In this document: positions 11,747-25,134 of the stretch, in pieces | How the letters are laid out: each line of letters begins with the position of its first letter | Numbering within the stretch: position 1 is the first letter of the stretch | NCBI GenBank assembly: GCA_020631735.1 | Contig: CM036167.1 | Span: 2,670,988 to 2,734,987 of the forward strand | DNA from: Saccharum officinarum | Taxonomy: Eukaryota > Streptophyta > Magnoliopsida > Poales > Poaceae | Reading direction: 5' to 3' | Length of the DNA: 64,000 nt | Translations under genes and position numbers: made by a program | The notes under the pieces: generated by a model | What the model saw: the letters and a program-made list of their open reading frames with translations, nothing else | The model's database searches: none | Told to the model about the DNA's origin: nothing

Positions 11747-12502
11747 TAGGGATGAAAATGGTACGGAAATATCCCGTACCGAACCGCATCGTTTTCTACA
11801 TTTAATCTGATCGAATTCGTATTTTTGGACAAATTCGAATTCGGTTCGAAATTCGGAACACCAAATTCGAAATCAGAACGAAAACGGTTTAGACATTTTT
11901 TCGACCGTTTTCTACTTTTCTACTTTTAATTCGGAATATCCCGATTTCGAAATTCGATTTCGAAATTCGGTTTAAACCAAATTTGGCCCAATAGAAGTCC
12001 AACCTTAGAAAAATTATTTCTTTCTCGTACGATCTCGGATGAAGATGATTTTTATATGAAAATTATAGCTCTCAACGAGATCTGCAACTTTCTAGTTTTC
12101 AGTTTTTTTATTTGAGGTCTTTAAGATGTTCAAACAATTTAAACAAAGTTTCAACGGTATATTAAATCGCGTACAAGTGCTTGTTACCTTAGAACAATCA
12201 TATCTTTTTTACATGGTGTCCAATGAAGATACTTTTTAGGAAAGTTGTAGAACTTGTTAATTATTATTCACATGTTAATTGTTATGCACTTGGTCCTACA
12301 TGTCAATATTCCATATTGATTTTTCATATACCGACCGTGTTCGACATAATTCTGCTCGAATTAGTTCGTTTTCGAAATTCCGTAAGTTCGTGTTCGTTTT
12401 CGTGTCCGACTTTACCGCTTTCGTTTTCGTATTTGTATTCAAATGTAAAAGTAGAAAACGGTTGAGAGGTTTTTCGACCGTTTCCGACCGTTTTCATCCT
12501 TA
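11747..12502. mobile_element. hAT-type non-autonomous transposon (756 bp), AT-rich family
   Basis: The ends TAGGGATGAAAATGGT (left) and TAAGGATGAAAACGGT (right, reverse complement) form the inverted repeat. Exact 8-bp duplications GATGAGAT lie at 11739-11746 and 12503-12510. Subterminal repeats are of AAATTCGAATTCGG and CGACCGTTTTC type, different from those of the two elements to the left. No transposase ORF. Confidence 0.88.
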
Positions 12503-12510
12503 GATGAGAT

Positions 12511-13192
12511 AGAGTATTGATCTTAAAAAGCTACGGTTCACAAATCATCAATTAAATTCCAATGACATCATTGTGTATATTGTAGAAAAAATCCTTGAAG
12601 GCAAGATTCCAGTTTAATATATCTAGATAAACTCTGGGTGAAGAGTATTTTTTCATGAAAATAGAATATTGTCTTCTTATTAAGCAGGACAATATTCTAA
12701 CTTCGTCATTGGTGTGAGCCGGCCCTCCCACTTTTCCTGGTTTAGTTTTTTAGGTCCTCTAGGTTAGAAGTCTCAGAGTAGTTTGTGCCACTTGGGCTAA
12801 TCATTGGGGCGGATTTTTGTTAGACGCCCTCTATGCCTTGCTGTCGTTGCCGGTTAGCCTACAAGGTATGTTGGAATATAACTATTGACGCAAAGATCGA
12901 TCATATAACAGCAAGGACTAGATCGACCTGGTAGCCACACACCCAAGGACGCAATGTATAACCAACACGCCTTCACGGCGAAGAGTGGTGAGGTTTACAA
13001 TCAAACAAGCAAAGGATAGCTATCACATTTACGTGATGAAAAATGACTAGTTTTTGAACAAATTAGCAAAGGAACAGTTGAAGCTCTCATCTAGGAGGGA
13101 CACCATCGAGGCAAGGACGTCGGTGGGTTGCTCTAGTTCAGCCAACAAGCCTAGGGTGCCATCCTTTATCGTCAGATCAAGTGATGGACAAC
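12511..13192. other. No gene seen; possible retroelement coding remnant
   Basis: A short plus-strand stretch near 12570-12720 has a codon-like pattern but many stops. Near 13054-13195 a frame is open up to the solo LTR and would continue beyond it. Neither is recognisable. Confidence 0.35.
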
Positions 13193-13197
13193 AACAT

Positions 13198-16100
13198 TGT
13201 AACACCCTAAAAATCATTTTCAAAAATAGTATATAATCTTGCTCCTTTTTTAAAAAAAATATCATGAAATATTTAGACCATGTAATAATTTTGACGAATG
13301 TTAAAATCAAATATAAGGTTTTAAGAACACCTTTGTTGCATTCATGCTGGAGCATAATTTTTTTATAGGTTTGAGTGCAGGTCAAGAGTTGTGTGGCTTG
13401 AAATCAAATTTGGTTCGAATTTGAGCGGGTTCGTGAAACTAGAAAAATAGAAAAAAACATTTTATTTTTCTTTTTCTCCCTTTCCTCACTTTTGGCCCAG
13501 AGACGGAGCTGGCCCAGCCCTTGCCACTCCCTTCGTCCTTTCCCGCGCATGCTGCAGCCCACACGTGGCCCGCAACCGCGGCCTGTGCTTGGCCGCTCGG
13601 CTGCCCCGCCAGCAGCTGCGCCGCTCCCGCAGTTGGGCCGCCGACCCAACTAAGCCAACGCCGCGCCACCCCTCTCACCCGCTGCTAGAACGGCCCCGCT
13701 GCCACAGCCGCTGACCGCCCGGGCCCGCTCGTCAGTGACCCGTGCCCTTTCCTCTACCTCCGACCCGAGCGGCCGCCGCCTCATCACTTCACCGGTTACC
13801 GCCGCCGCGATAGTGGCTTTGATGGTCACTGTGCCACCTCCTCTGGCCTTTGCGGCGCACTCGCGCCCCTCCACCGCCTTCCTCTCGACCTATAAAGCCA
13901 GGACCACGGCCCCCTTTGCCCTCCCTTTTCCGCTCTGCCACCGCACAACCCCACCCCTCGGTTGCCGTCTCCGGTGACCGAACGTCGTCATGGTGTCCAC
14001 GCCGAGCTCCGGAAGGTGAAGACGCGTCCGCCTAGCGCCGTTCCGTGTCCTTCGTTTTTGTTCTGCGCGGGTTTGTGCTCACCGTAGTTCGCCTCCCCTT
14101 TGTAGATCCCCGTCGCCGTCGTCCTCTTCGTGGTGAGCCCCTCCGCCAGAGCCGAGCCCCTTGCTGACCTCGTTGCGGCCCCCGCGTCACCCCGGAGTCT
14201 TCCCCTTCACGAGCCGTGGCCGGGAGCGCCGTACCGGCTGCTCGCCGGCAAGCTCGGGCCGCTCCCATGTCGCGCTGCCATGGGCTCCTGCCGCCGGTCC
14301 ATGGTGGACCGCGAGGTCGAATGTGTGTGCGCGCGGTCCACAACCGCGGACCACTGCCCCGCTCTATCCACGCCCGCCGCATGGCACGTCCCCGTCGTTG
14401 GTCCACGGGGGACCGTGGGTCGAGCGCGTGCGCGGGGTCTGCAGCAGCCCCGCCAGCCGCGTTGCGCCACGTGGCGCCATGTCAGCACCCTCCCGGCAAC
14501 CGCTACCATATTTGTAAAGATGTCAATGCAGTTTCGCGTTATTAAGCTAGAGTCCACAGTAGTTCTAAAAGCTTAGTTTCAGGCCCTGTTTTCAGCGTTT
14601 TGGACCCCATTTTCTTTGGTTTTTGTACCAGCAGTCTAGAGAGCATGTTTATGGATAGAAACCCTTGGATTTAGGGTTTGCTTACGTCGTAGGTCTCGGA
14701 TATTTTTGTTTAGGGCCCTAGAAAAATATATTTAATTGTAGAAAAGTCCTTGAAAATGGTTTGTTTATAACTTTCTCATTTTAGGTCCGATTAGAGTGAT
14801 CTTCGCGCTCATGTGTTCATAGAAACATGTAGATTAGTTTTATAAGTGTTTCTCTATATGTTTCTATTGCATGGTGTAATGTTCTAATAGAAGTATATCT
14901 TTCTTGCATGTGATGATTGTTTGGACATCTTGCTTGGTGATGGTTATGCGTATAGAGGGTGAGGTGTTCGAGGATCACAAATTCGAAGAGCATTACCAGG
15001 ACTAGGCTTTTGAGCAAGGCAAGTATAGCCTATGGTTTCCTTGTTACCTAGCAATTATAATCACTTTTTATGCATATGCATGTGTCTAATTTGTTATACC
15101 CTAAGGTTATGCCTAGAAATACTTGATCTATATACCTTGTTACCTATGGGAAGGTTTTGCATAATAGATGAATAAGTTGCTACGCTCAACAAAAGCTTAA
15201 CTATAATTTTGTCTAATGGATATATGGAATATTGGATAAAAGATGTTCTTCTAGCAAATTAAAGGGGGCTAGAGTATGGGTCTTTTATGCTCTAGTTGCT
15301 CTCCATAAGGACTGCCACTTAAAGCGACAACCCAGGACATCCGTACATCCTTGAGAATCAAATGGGAATGGTCTTAGTCGTATAGCTAGTTTTCTCTAGC
15401 TCGTTAGTAGTTACCGAAAGGCGCAGGAGGGGGCCTAGGTTGCAGAATGGCTCCTTGCCTAGCACGGTGAGTACTAGGCTGCGGTCAAGGTGTGCCATTC
15501 TTGAAGGGGGCTCCATTCGCCTAGCTGCTGAAACCTCGCGGCTACTAACTTGTTAGGGTAACTAGTGAAAGGCTTCGTAGTGAGACCCTGCCTACTCACC
15601 TTGGAAGTGTTAGAGGGTCGACGGGCCCTGGGCAAATGGAAATCATGGCTTAAGGTGAAAGTGTACACACTCTGCAGAGTTTGATCAAACTGATATATCA
15701 GTCGTGCTCACAGACACGAGCGGCCTGGACCCTTTATGTATAGTCAGATATATGGATGGTTGGGAATAATATTAATATTGATGAATATAATTACTGGGAA
15801 ACCCAGATGGGTACCAAATGGTGAAGGCTTTGATGAGTTTCCCGAGGACGTCCAGGACTACTGAGGAGGGCGTACCACCAGTTGGTGTCCCTGTGGAGAG
15901 TGGAGTTTTTAGCTTTTCTACATATCTGTTGTAATAATGCTGTTAGCAATGATGTGTAAGACATGTTCATGTGATGTAATAAAGTTAAAAACATGGTTCG
16001 TGCTATGACATCATCGCAATTTGTATGTATATGTGGTTTGGGACTTCCCAGGCCCACATATACTCACTCCGTAGTTTTATTTATAAAACTGGGTGTTACA
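13198..16100. mobile_element. Solo LTR, 2.9 kb, with 5-bp target duplication
   Basis: The element begins TGTAACACCC and ends GGGTGTTACA, perfect 10-base inverted termini. AACAT directly flanks it at 13193-13197 and 16101-16105. There is no internal region, so this is one LTR left after recombination between the two LTRs of a large gypsy-type element. A TATA-like CTATAAAGCC lies at about 13890 in plus orientation, followed by a very GC-rich leader (13900-14500). The many open frames in that GC-rich part are by-products of base composition. Confidence 0.85.
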
Positions 16101-16105
16101 AACAT

Positions 16106-16671
16106 GGAGTTAGAAATGAAAGAGAGGTAGTAAACTAATTTTGTCGATTGTGTAGTTGGATTATCTCAATCGGCCACAATCCTCTATTGTACATAGAGGG
16201 GGTAGTCTTATCTCAGTAGCAAACATCTCTCAAATGAAATCTATAAGTTTCCTACAACATGGGGCAAGTTTCCATCGAGTAAGATACAACTGGTTGCTCA
16301 GACTAGGAAAACCAGCTTGGGTACAACAAGGTGGCCTGGTGCATGAAAATTTGGACTAGCTAGTTCTGAAATCCGGTTAGGCTTGTTTTGCTACATCAGT
16401 ACCCCTAAAAGTGTATTTTCTTTATCCGAACTCCAAATGAGACGATCCATATATGTTTTTTGATCATCTCGAAGAGTGAAACACAATGGTGGAGTCCATA
16501 TGCCTTTTGCTAATTTTAGCTATCAACAATAACTCCCTCTCTCTCATCTTCATTCATTCTCCTTCCCATTCATATTGTTCCTAACTCTCTTGAACTAGGT
16601 TTGGCCACTGTATCCCATCTGGCATTTGGGTCGATGGCAATGGTAGATGGCTAGTCTATCCTCCTTTGCAC
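16106..16671. other. No gene seen
   Basis: Sequence between the solo LTR and the next LTR. A short frame at 16156-16359 has no recognisable feature. Nothing else is supported. Confidence 0.4.
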
Positions 16672-18230
16672 TGTTGAGGCCTAGGAAGTTGTCGGGTGCC
16701 GATATAAGGGACCCAAAGAAGGGGGACTGATGGTCATTAGTGACTAGTTTGCCCAGACAATTAAGAGGAGTGATCGCGAATTCATCCAACACCGGGGCTT
16801 AGGCTCCAACTCGCCTAACCCCGAGGATGTGTGCCCCGCCTTGTCCCACCCCGGGGCATGGGCTCCGCCTCGTCCGACCCTAGGGGCGCGGGCTTCGTCT
16901 TGTCTGACCCTAGGGGCACGGGCACCGTCTCGCCCAACCTCAAGGGCGCGAGCTCCACCTCGCCCAAGTGCGCAGGTCCCACAGAGGCCTGAGCCACCTC
17001 CAACTACTACGAACATAAAAGCTTGAGTCCGAGGTCAAACTTCTAACATTGGATGGGAGTGGGCACGTCTTGTCGTGACCCGCAGCCATGATAGGCCAAG
17101 CTTGGGGGTCACATTGCCCATAGCGCCAGGCAGGACAGGACATGGTGCCACGATCGACTGACGACACCGTGTGTGGCACTGGTGGCAAACAGGGCCACGA
17201 CATGGAGCCGCCTCCATCGCCGTCTATGTCATGACGTGAAGCCGTCATCACCATCATCTACACCATCAGCGGGACCCACTCACCGGAGAGGACGGACGAT
17301 GTAGCTCCTGGACCTTCTTCTCCCCTATTTTTCTCTTTCTTCTTTTCCTCCTCTCTCTCCCGTGTACCCCAGGTCCTTCCCTTGTCTATAAAAGGGAAGG
17401 CTGGGTGCCCTATTTGGGAGAGGTTTTTTCAACACTCAGAAGCACTTCAACTCCACTTCACCAGAGACTTAGGATCTCATCCCTCTCTCACTAGTTTGTA
17501 ACCCCTGCTACAAACTTCAGAGCCGGTAACACGAGCAGCCTCGAACTGGACATAGGGACATTCAGCTTGAACGAGTATAATCCCTTGTGTCTTCTGAGCT
17601 CACCATCTGGGCCAAACACGCAATATAAATTCACTCGTCGGTGGTACGAAACACCAATAGTTGGTGCACAAGGTAGGGGATTTTACGCGTTTCAATGTCT
17701 ACACCCAAGCCACGGATGGCTAGCCATGGCATGAGCCAGCCCCCGGGCACGCACGCACGTTTCGAGAATATGGACTTTCTCATCACCGCGGAGGAAAGGC
17801 TGGCGTGGGCTCCTACCCCTGTCCAGCCTCCGTACTTCACTAGCCTCAACACCATTGTCGAGGCCCTCGAGAAGCTAAAGCTGCATGCCCTAGAGGCCCG
17901 CACTCTTGAGGGCAACTAGCTTCTTGACTTCAACTATGGGCGGCCAGAATACCAGCTCATCGTCTTCCTAGGACCCTAGCCGTTCTAGGAGGACTAACGT
18001 CACCTATCTTTCTCCTCCTGCCAATGTAATGGCATAGCTCGCTGGAGGAGAATTGCTCTCCCCGACATACCTCACTTGGAGCACCCCGACAGCATTTTTG
18101 TTTAGGCTGGATGATGCTGCCAGGATCGTCGGTCACCTCATGGTGCAGCACATGCATCCACCTCCCATGGTCTCCACCATGGGGAGGACCACGTGTCGTC
18201 ATGGAGGTGCTCTGACCAGGCACTCATAGG
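16672..18230 (+). mobile_element. Ty3/gypsy 5' LTR, PBS and gag remnant
   Basis: The LTR runs from about TGTTGAGGCC (16672) to CACCAATA (17659). A primer-binding-site-like TTGGTGCACAAGGTAGGGG follows at once. About 16800-16980 holds GC-rich tandem repeats of roughly 36 bp with GACCCTAGGGGCGCGGG cores. A TATA-like TATAAAAGGG lies at about 17385. After the PBS a gag-like frame starts near 17695 (MSTPKPRMASHG) with the typical N-terminal ITAEERLAWAPTPVQP pattern, and breaks at stops from 17919 on. The 3' part is missing. Confidence 0.6.
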
Positions 18231-18401
18231 CTCAAAACCACCGATGGCCAAATCTTCACCAACGCGTGTAATATTGAGCAGATACGTCGCTTCTACCCCT
18301 AGTTTTCTCCAAATTGTTAACATGCTTGTAAGAAATCATGTTTCTGAAATAAAAAGTACTTTCCCTTATCGGTGTCATTATCATTCCCTCGATTTTAACG
18401 A

Positions 18402-18965
18402 CAACCAATCCCAGCAATGGCCAGGGGTTGGGCCTCACTTGGGGGTTGGTAAGGGTATATGCGTATTCGAAAACACTCTTTGCGTCTGATCCCTTCTCAC
18501 GTTAAGGGCTTAAAGCAAGAGGTTGCGAAAAATGGACCCTGAGTAAAACTGGGCGGACTGCAAAAAAAAACCCTCACCCCAGCGGCTACGGTGATTTTGC
18601 TCTCCAGCAGAGTAGAGTCTTTTTTGCCCGCACCTCAAACTTTGTAGAATTAGCGTTGGAATGGATCAGACCATGTCGACCTTTTTTCTGACCCTAGCAA
18701 CGACCAGGGGTCGGGCCTCACTTTTGGGGGTTGATGTGAGTACCTAATACTCATAAACGCTTTTTGCAGCCGACCCCTTCTTATGTTGAGCCTTAAAAGC
18801 AAGAATCACAGGAAGGGACACTGAGTAAAGTTGGTCGGAGCGCGAGAGGCCTATGCCCTAGCGGCTACAGTACCTCTACTCACCAGTGTGATCAGAGCCT
18901 TTCGCCTGTGCATTGAGCTTTCTAAACTTAGCGTAAGGAGGGATCGAATCACGTTAATCTTTTTA
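18402..18965. repeat. Tandem duplication (~280 bp unit)
   Basis: Copy one (about 18402-18690) and copy two (about 18691-18965) share GGCCAGGGGTTGGGCCTCAC-like starts, CTGAGTAAA and AGCGGCTAC-GT blocks in the same order. This is non-coding, probably untranslated sequence of a gypsy-type element. Confidence 0.6.
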
Positions 18966-19099
18966 CATTAAAAAGGATAGATGTTTAAACAACACAAGCT
19001 AAAAGTTTGTTCGATCAAACTTAAAATGAAATACTTGTTCATTACAAGTTTTTGGGCACTGCGACCCGCTTTATCTAACTAAACTAACCCTGTCGAGGG

Positions 19100-20135
19100 A
19101 CAACTTCACCCTTTATCTTATCAGCTCATTCTCACACAGGGTCGACCATCATCTTCTCGATCTCATCTAGCTCGTGGTCTTCATAGCCAGGCGCGAAGCC
19201 CTAGCCCACCACCTCCAGATTGATGTTCTCATAGTGAGAGTGGGCGACCGCGAATGCCCATTGAAAACAAAGTAGACCGCGTGCCTCATGATCTCCTACG
19301 CTCAGTCCATGATCTGAAGGGAGCGAACCACAAGTGAGCTCGCTTCCCCTGATGGGGTCACCTTGAGGTCATCACAGACTGGCCTGACGGCAACTCATAG
19401 GTCATCATGCTCATTGCTCTCCATCTGGAGAGAGCCCTTCACCTCAGAGAGTTCTTTCTCTAGGTCATGGCTCTTCACCACCTCCATCGCGAGCTTGTCA
19501 TCGAGACCTGCTCAAAATCGAACACCAACCATGTTAGGACACCAATGGTGAATCCTAGGAAGAAGGCTGATGAGGCAAACTAGGGTCTCACCGATTACTT
19601 GCTCTTGGAGTTTGCGCGCTTCGTCATGCTACTAGACCGCCTCGGCCTCCAGGGTCTGAATCCTTGCCCGGTGCTGACCGGCCTACACGGCAAGCCCAGC
19701 AGACACATTCTCGGCCTCAGTTTTTGACTCCCTCTCCTTCTCTACCTCACCCAGGAGATTGTTGATCTGCTGACTAGTGTTGTCATGCTCCTGCCAGAGC
19801 CTCACTGTGGTTTAGAGTAGCTCGTCCCGCTTTTTCCATAGTCGCTCGGTCTCCGCACTGTCCAAGCACGCCCTCTCAGCCAGGGCTGCAAGCTTCTCCT
19901 TAGCCTTATCGGCGTCCCAATGAGCGTCCACCTCCCTAGTCCAAAGGATGGCCACCTCCTCAACGACAGGGGTAAGTTCAACCACCTTCTGACGAGTGGC
20001 ATTGAGCAGCTCAGACAGTCGTCCATGCAAATACTCTCCCTCGGCAAGGTGGTCCTAGGCGTCCTTCTGCTGGTGAAGAAACTGGGACTTCTCATGACTG
20101 TGAGACATAAGAGATTGCAGACAACACAAGTTAGA
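19100..20135 (-). pseudogene. C-terminal part of a second Transposase_28-type protein
   Basis: Read on the minus strand, a coiled-coil stretch (LLNATRQKVVELTPVVEEVA, then QEHDNTSQQINNLLGEVEKE) leads into DLEKELSEVKGSLQMES and a tail with SHYENINLE and GFAPGYEDHELDEIEK. That tail is highly characteristic of grass gypsy-type Transposase_28 proteins. Several in-frame stops and frame changes break it. It lies head-on to the gypsy LTR at 16672 and next to the LTR at 20167, so it may be the remnant of another nested element. Confidence 0.6.
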
Positions 20136-20166
20136 AGCGCAAAAACAGGGAATCAAGGCTGGAAGC

Positions 20167-21385
20167 TGTTGGTATAAATTAAATGCACACTAGTAAATAT
20201 GATTATCCGCAAGCGCACATATATAATACCGTTATAGCACTTCACCAAGATTATCCCAGTTTTAATATTGAACCCAAAGGAACAGTAGGTGATGATGACT
20301 AAGTCTATAAACTTAACCCAATTCACAATCAAGCTAGAAAATATCAAGAACAAGGAGAATACTAAGGACTTTCTAATTCCAATCTCGATAAGTTATGCCT
20401 TCTATCGTTCTATCGTGGGCGATAACCAAAATAGGAATAGAAATTAGAGTTCTCCCCTACCCAGTATCTATAAGTCTGCCAAACCTATTATAGGAGGTGG
20501 GACTACAGAAGATTCAACAAAGCTATAAAATCACCTTCGTGAGCTACCACCATCCGAAAAATCAGGGGACATTCATAAGTAACCCTAGTCTAAGCACCAC
20601 GGTTACACTACAAATACTACTTCAATCAAGGAGCTACCAAGTTCAAAGCACTCAAAAGAGTTGCAAACTTGAAGAACAATATGAGCAAATTGCTTACTTG
20701 AATCAGAAGTCGATTACCAAAGAATCTCATAAGCAAGTCTCGTGCGAAGGAACTTGATCCCGAAGAATACAGCAATAGAGAAGAATCATCAGGCCGAAAC
20801 TCCTCCAATACTCCACTCCAACTTTCTCTCTAAACAAGACTAATTCTAAGAAGAACTAAACTCTCTTGATTGCTAGCCTAGATCTCTATGAGATGTAGAA
20901 TTAGGGCTTCTGGCTCTTTAGCTCTTGATTAGGCAATGCTTTAGGGAGGTGGTCTAGGCTCCGTATATATAGTCCGGTGGGGTGCACGAGAGCCATTAGA
21001 TCAAACCGACTTAACGTAGGGCCAAGATGCATCCTTAGAGGCAGTGGAAGGAGGTCATAGAAGATGATAGGTGGGGCCCATGGCAGCAGGCCAGGCGACA
21101 CCAAGGGGTGGGGTCGGTTGGCACCCCCAGAAGGTTCTGGTGCTTCCCTTTGCGCCAGTGTCTTCTGGTGCCTTCCTTATTCTTCTAGAGTAGTTTTCGT
21201 CACGGGAAAGTTTTGTCTTTTTATGCAATTAAATCCTCCTTTGTATGCTTTCTGGAATAATCCCTGGAAAATAGCAATTCACCAAAACTCATAGAAATTG
21301 TCAGTAATAACCTTCTATTATGTGATATTTATGCATTTCACAAGGAAGGTCGATGGTTCATGATATACGTTAACTACCATCAACA
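20167..21385 (-). repeat. 3' LTR of the gypsy element (1.2 kb)
   Basis: Inverted ends TGTTG/CAACA bound the LTR. A TATA-like TATATATA lies at about 20963-20970 (minus orientation ACTATATATACGG). A polypurine tract lies immediately beyond 21385. Confidence 0.7.
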
Positions 21386-21399
21386 AACTCCCCCACACT

Positions 21400-24190
21400 T
21401 AGGCTTTTACTCATCCTCGAGAAAAGGTTGGATTATCAAGATAGATTAGATAGGATAGATTACTTAAGACATAACTTTAGAATAAAACGTCAAAACAAGA
21501 CTGTTCCTAGTCATTCATGCACTGCGGGATTCAAAGTGTCTACCATGAAACTTTAGGCCATTGAAGAACAGAACAACTTGAAACAGATCACTCTCTTTCG
21601 TCAGTCAAATCAATTGGAGAATTGGTTTAGAATTTTGAAAACAAAACATAGCTTACCTTCTCCCTTTGCAGTACTCTCAAATCACTCATACGTATGTGTA
21701 GTATTTTTGGATCCTCACCAAGGCATAGATGATTGCCTTCTTTATCCTACTTCTAAAAGCTTATGTGGATCTCAGGTAGATATGAAAATGTAAGAAAATA
21801 CTTGCATTGTATATATTGTAAAGTCAAAACAAGGATCCAAGGAGAAAAAAAGTCATACTCTTAGATCAAGATGTGCAAGTGTGTGGAATATATATGTATG
21901 GTGGCTATCCTAATTCTACTACGCTCTTCGAAAACATGTCTCTCTTGTTTGGAACTTGAAAACTTTTACTAGAGAGTATGGGCTATCTTCCTCTTTCTTT
22001 CTTTTTTTAACATTATTTGGACACTTGTCCATTTTTTCAAGAGAAGACATTTATAAAAGACTTATAACATTTATTCCTAATTTTTTTTGTGTTCTCTCCC
22101 AGTGTAGGAGTAAAATATTTTTAAGTGGATGGAAAAGCATGTTTTCATGTACTCCTAGTGTAGGAGCAATAGGTATATGTGGGTGTACGTGATCTTGATC
22201 TTGAGAGCATGATAAATTTCTCAACAAGGGTCAACAAGCTTTGACCAAACTCAACACAAATACAAGCAGTAAATATATAAGGTTCATTTATCCTATGTAT
22301 GGCTCTGGTAGGACATTGCTTTTACTACAAAGGAGAAGTGTAGCTATTCTTTTTTAACTTTTGAAATGAAATCTTCTCCAAAGACAAAACATCAAGAATT
22401 AAGTTCTTATTATTCTACTATCTCATATTCCTCAACAACTTAAGTAATCATGGGGTCCCTAATAATAAGTTCCCAATAGCAACATGACTTCCACGAAAAG
22501 TATTATGCGAGTTTATTCTTAAGTCATGAATTAAATAATCTTTCCTATCTAATTAAGGGTGTTTTGACATGTATTTTTCAATTTGGATCAAAACAAAAGG
22601 TGAAACATATTTAATTATAGAGTATTGGGCTCAAACCTGACCGTGGACAAAATGAGGCAGGAGAGGGGGAAGTAGTGGGCCGGCTGGCCCAGTAGGGTGA
22701 GGCCGGGGGCACCCCATGGTGGCCTCTTGGGGCCCACTTTGCCATGTGTGGTCCTCGGTTGATTGTTGTTCGAATTGCGTGATTTTTGTGATTGAATTCT
22801 TTTTCATGGCCACGGTGTGTCACCCCTACACTTGTTTTTCTGTATACTTTCTGCACAACATGTGGAGACAAACACATACCAAAAATAGAGAGAGAGTTGG
22901 TAATCATGATAATTGAATAAGGCACTTTATTTATTCAAACCTAATGAAACAATGCTCTAACAAATTGAGCTATCACTGACCAAACACTTAGGGCACGAAC
23001 AAACCTAACTTTTTACGAACCTAATAATTTATACCTAACACTCATGTGCCTTATTACTATGATAACTTGAGGATAACTAATCCTTCTTCTCAGAAGGATG
23101 ATTCTTTAATTTCTCAACCTCTTTCCTAAGTCTACAGATTTCTCTAGTATTAGTTTCTATCTGCGCTATCATGTATTTCATTGTCATATGTTGGAGATCT
23201 CTATTCGCCTGCATGGCAGCCATCTATTGCTTCATGGCTTCAAATCTTTCTTCTAGTATAGCAATGGTGGTCTTTGGATGCCTTGCTTCTCTTTTGAATA
23301 GTGGTGGAGGTGTAGATCTCTTAGGAGCTTCTCGAGGAGGGAGGAATCAGACTTGTCCTGGAGGTGCGCGAATTCCATCAAGGGAGACACAAGAGGTAGT
23401 AGCATACTTCACATAGGTGACATCTCCAAATTTGTTGGTCTTCACATTGATGACCCTCTCATTGTCCTTGGGAGGTAGCACCTTGGTGCCTTGTGGAACA
23501 ATGACCTTGTCCTTTGGAGCATCTTTTAGGAGCAACTTCATCAGAGGTGATGGCAATGTAGGCCAATGAACTTGAGCATAGTAAGCTTTCTCATAGCTCC
23601 GGGTTGGTGGCAATGTTGCTAATGCCTTCGGTGGGACAACGATGAAAGGTTTAGCATCAGGGATGGGTGATGGCCATAGCTTCTTCCTTAATAGGAACAA
23701 GGGCCAAAGCTTCTTTCTTGACAGGGACAATGGCCAGAGCTTCATCCTTTGGGATCTCGTTGAGGTCGGTCCTGAAGACAATTATCTATTTTCTGGCCAT
23801 TGGAGCTTGGAGGAGGAGAGGACATGACTTTCTCTATGGAAAGGAGAGGAGGCTTTGATGGTATGAGGTTGGAGGAGGGTCTAGGCTCATTTATATAGGG
23901 GGCATGAACTTGCAGCAGGGGTCAGATTCATCTTGTCACGGTTCCGTTTGAAATAATTTTCGAATTGCGTAAAAAATTGCGGGATTAGAACGAGAAAGGT
24001 CATAGAAGGTCAAAGAGACTTGAGCTGAGGGGAGAGGTGGAGTTGGGGGCCAAGAAGCATCAAGGGCACAGGCCAACCGGCCCCATAAGTCAGCCCCTCA
24101 GGGTGGCTTTTGTCGTGGTGCCTTCTACTTCCATTTACTACCCGATAAACATATTTTCACTAATTTTTTGTAACGGAGAGTATGACTATC
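21400..24190 (-). other. Internal 3' region of the gypsy element, no clear gene
   Basis: This stretch lies between the integrase remnant and the polypurine tract. A minus-strand frame at 23347-23781 encodes a Lys/Pro-rich segment with imperfect tandem LWPLSLSRKK-like repeats and no known domain. It may be an element-specific 3' ORF or chance. Nothing else is supported. Confidence 0.4.
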
Positions 24191-24194
24191 ATAA

Positions 24195-25030
24195 TCAAGG
24201 TAAATTAATGAAATCAAATTCATCAACTTCCTCATTAGGTCTACTAGGTTCTAGAAAAATCTTGAGACGGTGGCCATTTACCTTGAATAACGTACTTTCG
24301 TGTGATTGTGGAGTTATCTCTCCATGTGATGACGCATTCACCACTGTAAATGGTCCTTCCCATTTGCTTCGAAGTTTTTCATGCCCGAATAATTTGACCC
24401 TAGAATTAAAAAGTAATACCTTATCTCTGGGTGCAAACTTATTCTTGATCCTCTTGTCATGCCATCTCTTGGTTCTTTCATTGTAGATTTTTGAATTGTG
24501 ATATGCCTTTTCTCTCCATTCTTCCAATTTTGATATTTACATCTTTCTCTTTTTTCCTACAGCTTCAAAATCCATGCTCCATCGCTTGATAGCCCAGTGA
24601 GCCTTGTGCTTAGTTCTACAGGTAGATGGCAAGTCTTACCATACACCAATTGGTATGATGACATACCCAATGGTGTCTTATAGGCAGTACGGTAAGCCCA
24701 AAGTGCTTCATGTAATCGATATCTCCACACCGTTCCTATTTCATCTACTGTCTTCTATAGAATATTCCTAATCTATTTGTTTGATGTTTCTGTCAGGCCA
24801 CTTGTCTGAGGATGATATGGAGTGGCAACATTATGACGAATCCCATGACTCTTTAGATAGAGGTGAAACCTCTTGTCAATGAAATATGTTCCTCCATCAC
24901 TAATCACCATTCTTAGAACTCCAAATCTTAAAAATATTATTTCTTCAAACATCTTCCTAGAATGCCTTGAGTTAGCTTTCTTGCATGGCATGGCTTCTAC
25001 CCACTTGGATACGTAGTCAACTGTCACTAA
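24195..25030 (-). pseudogene. Integrase remnant of the gypsy element
   Basis: The frame at 24773-25027 begins TVDYVSKWVEAMPCKKANS and includes VISDGGTYF and ATPYHPQTSGLTE, the core-domain signature around the second Asp and the Glu of retroviral-type integrases. The frame at 24195-24527 carries the C-terminal GPY/F-like part (WEGPFTVV). A stop-rich interval separates the two. The substrate would have been the element's own cDNA ends. Confidence 0.8.
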
Positions 25031-25134
25031 GATATACTAGCAATTCTTTGACTTTGGAAATGGTCCCATGTAATCGATTCCCCAGACATCAAAGAGCTCA
25101 ATCTGAAGGTTGCTGGTGAGTGGCATGACATCTC

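Noticed and set aside
13404..14576. Several GC-rich genes
   Set aside because: Overlapping frames on both strands within a solo LTR, with no start context, splice pattern or family feature.
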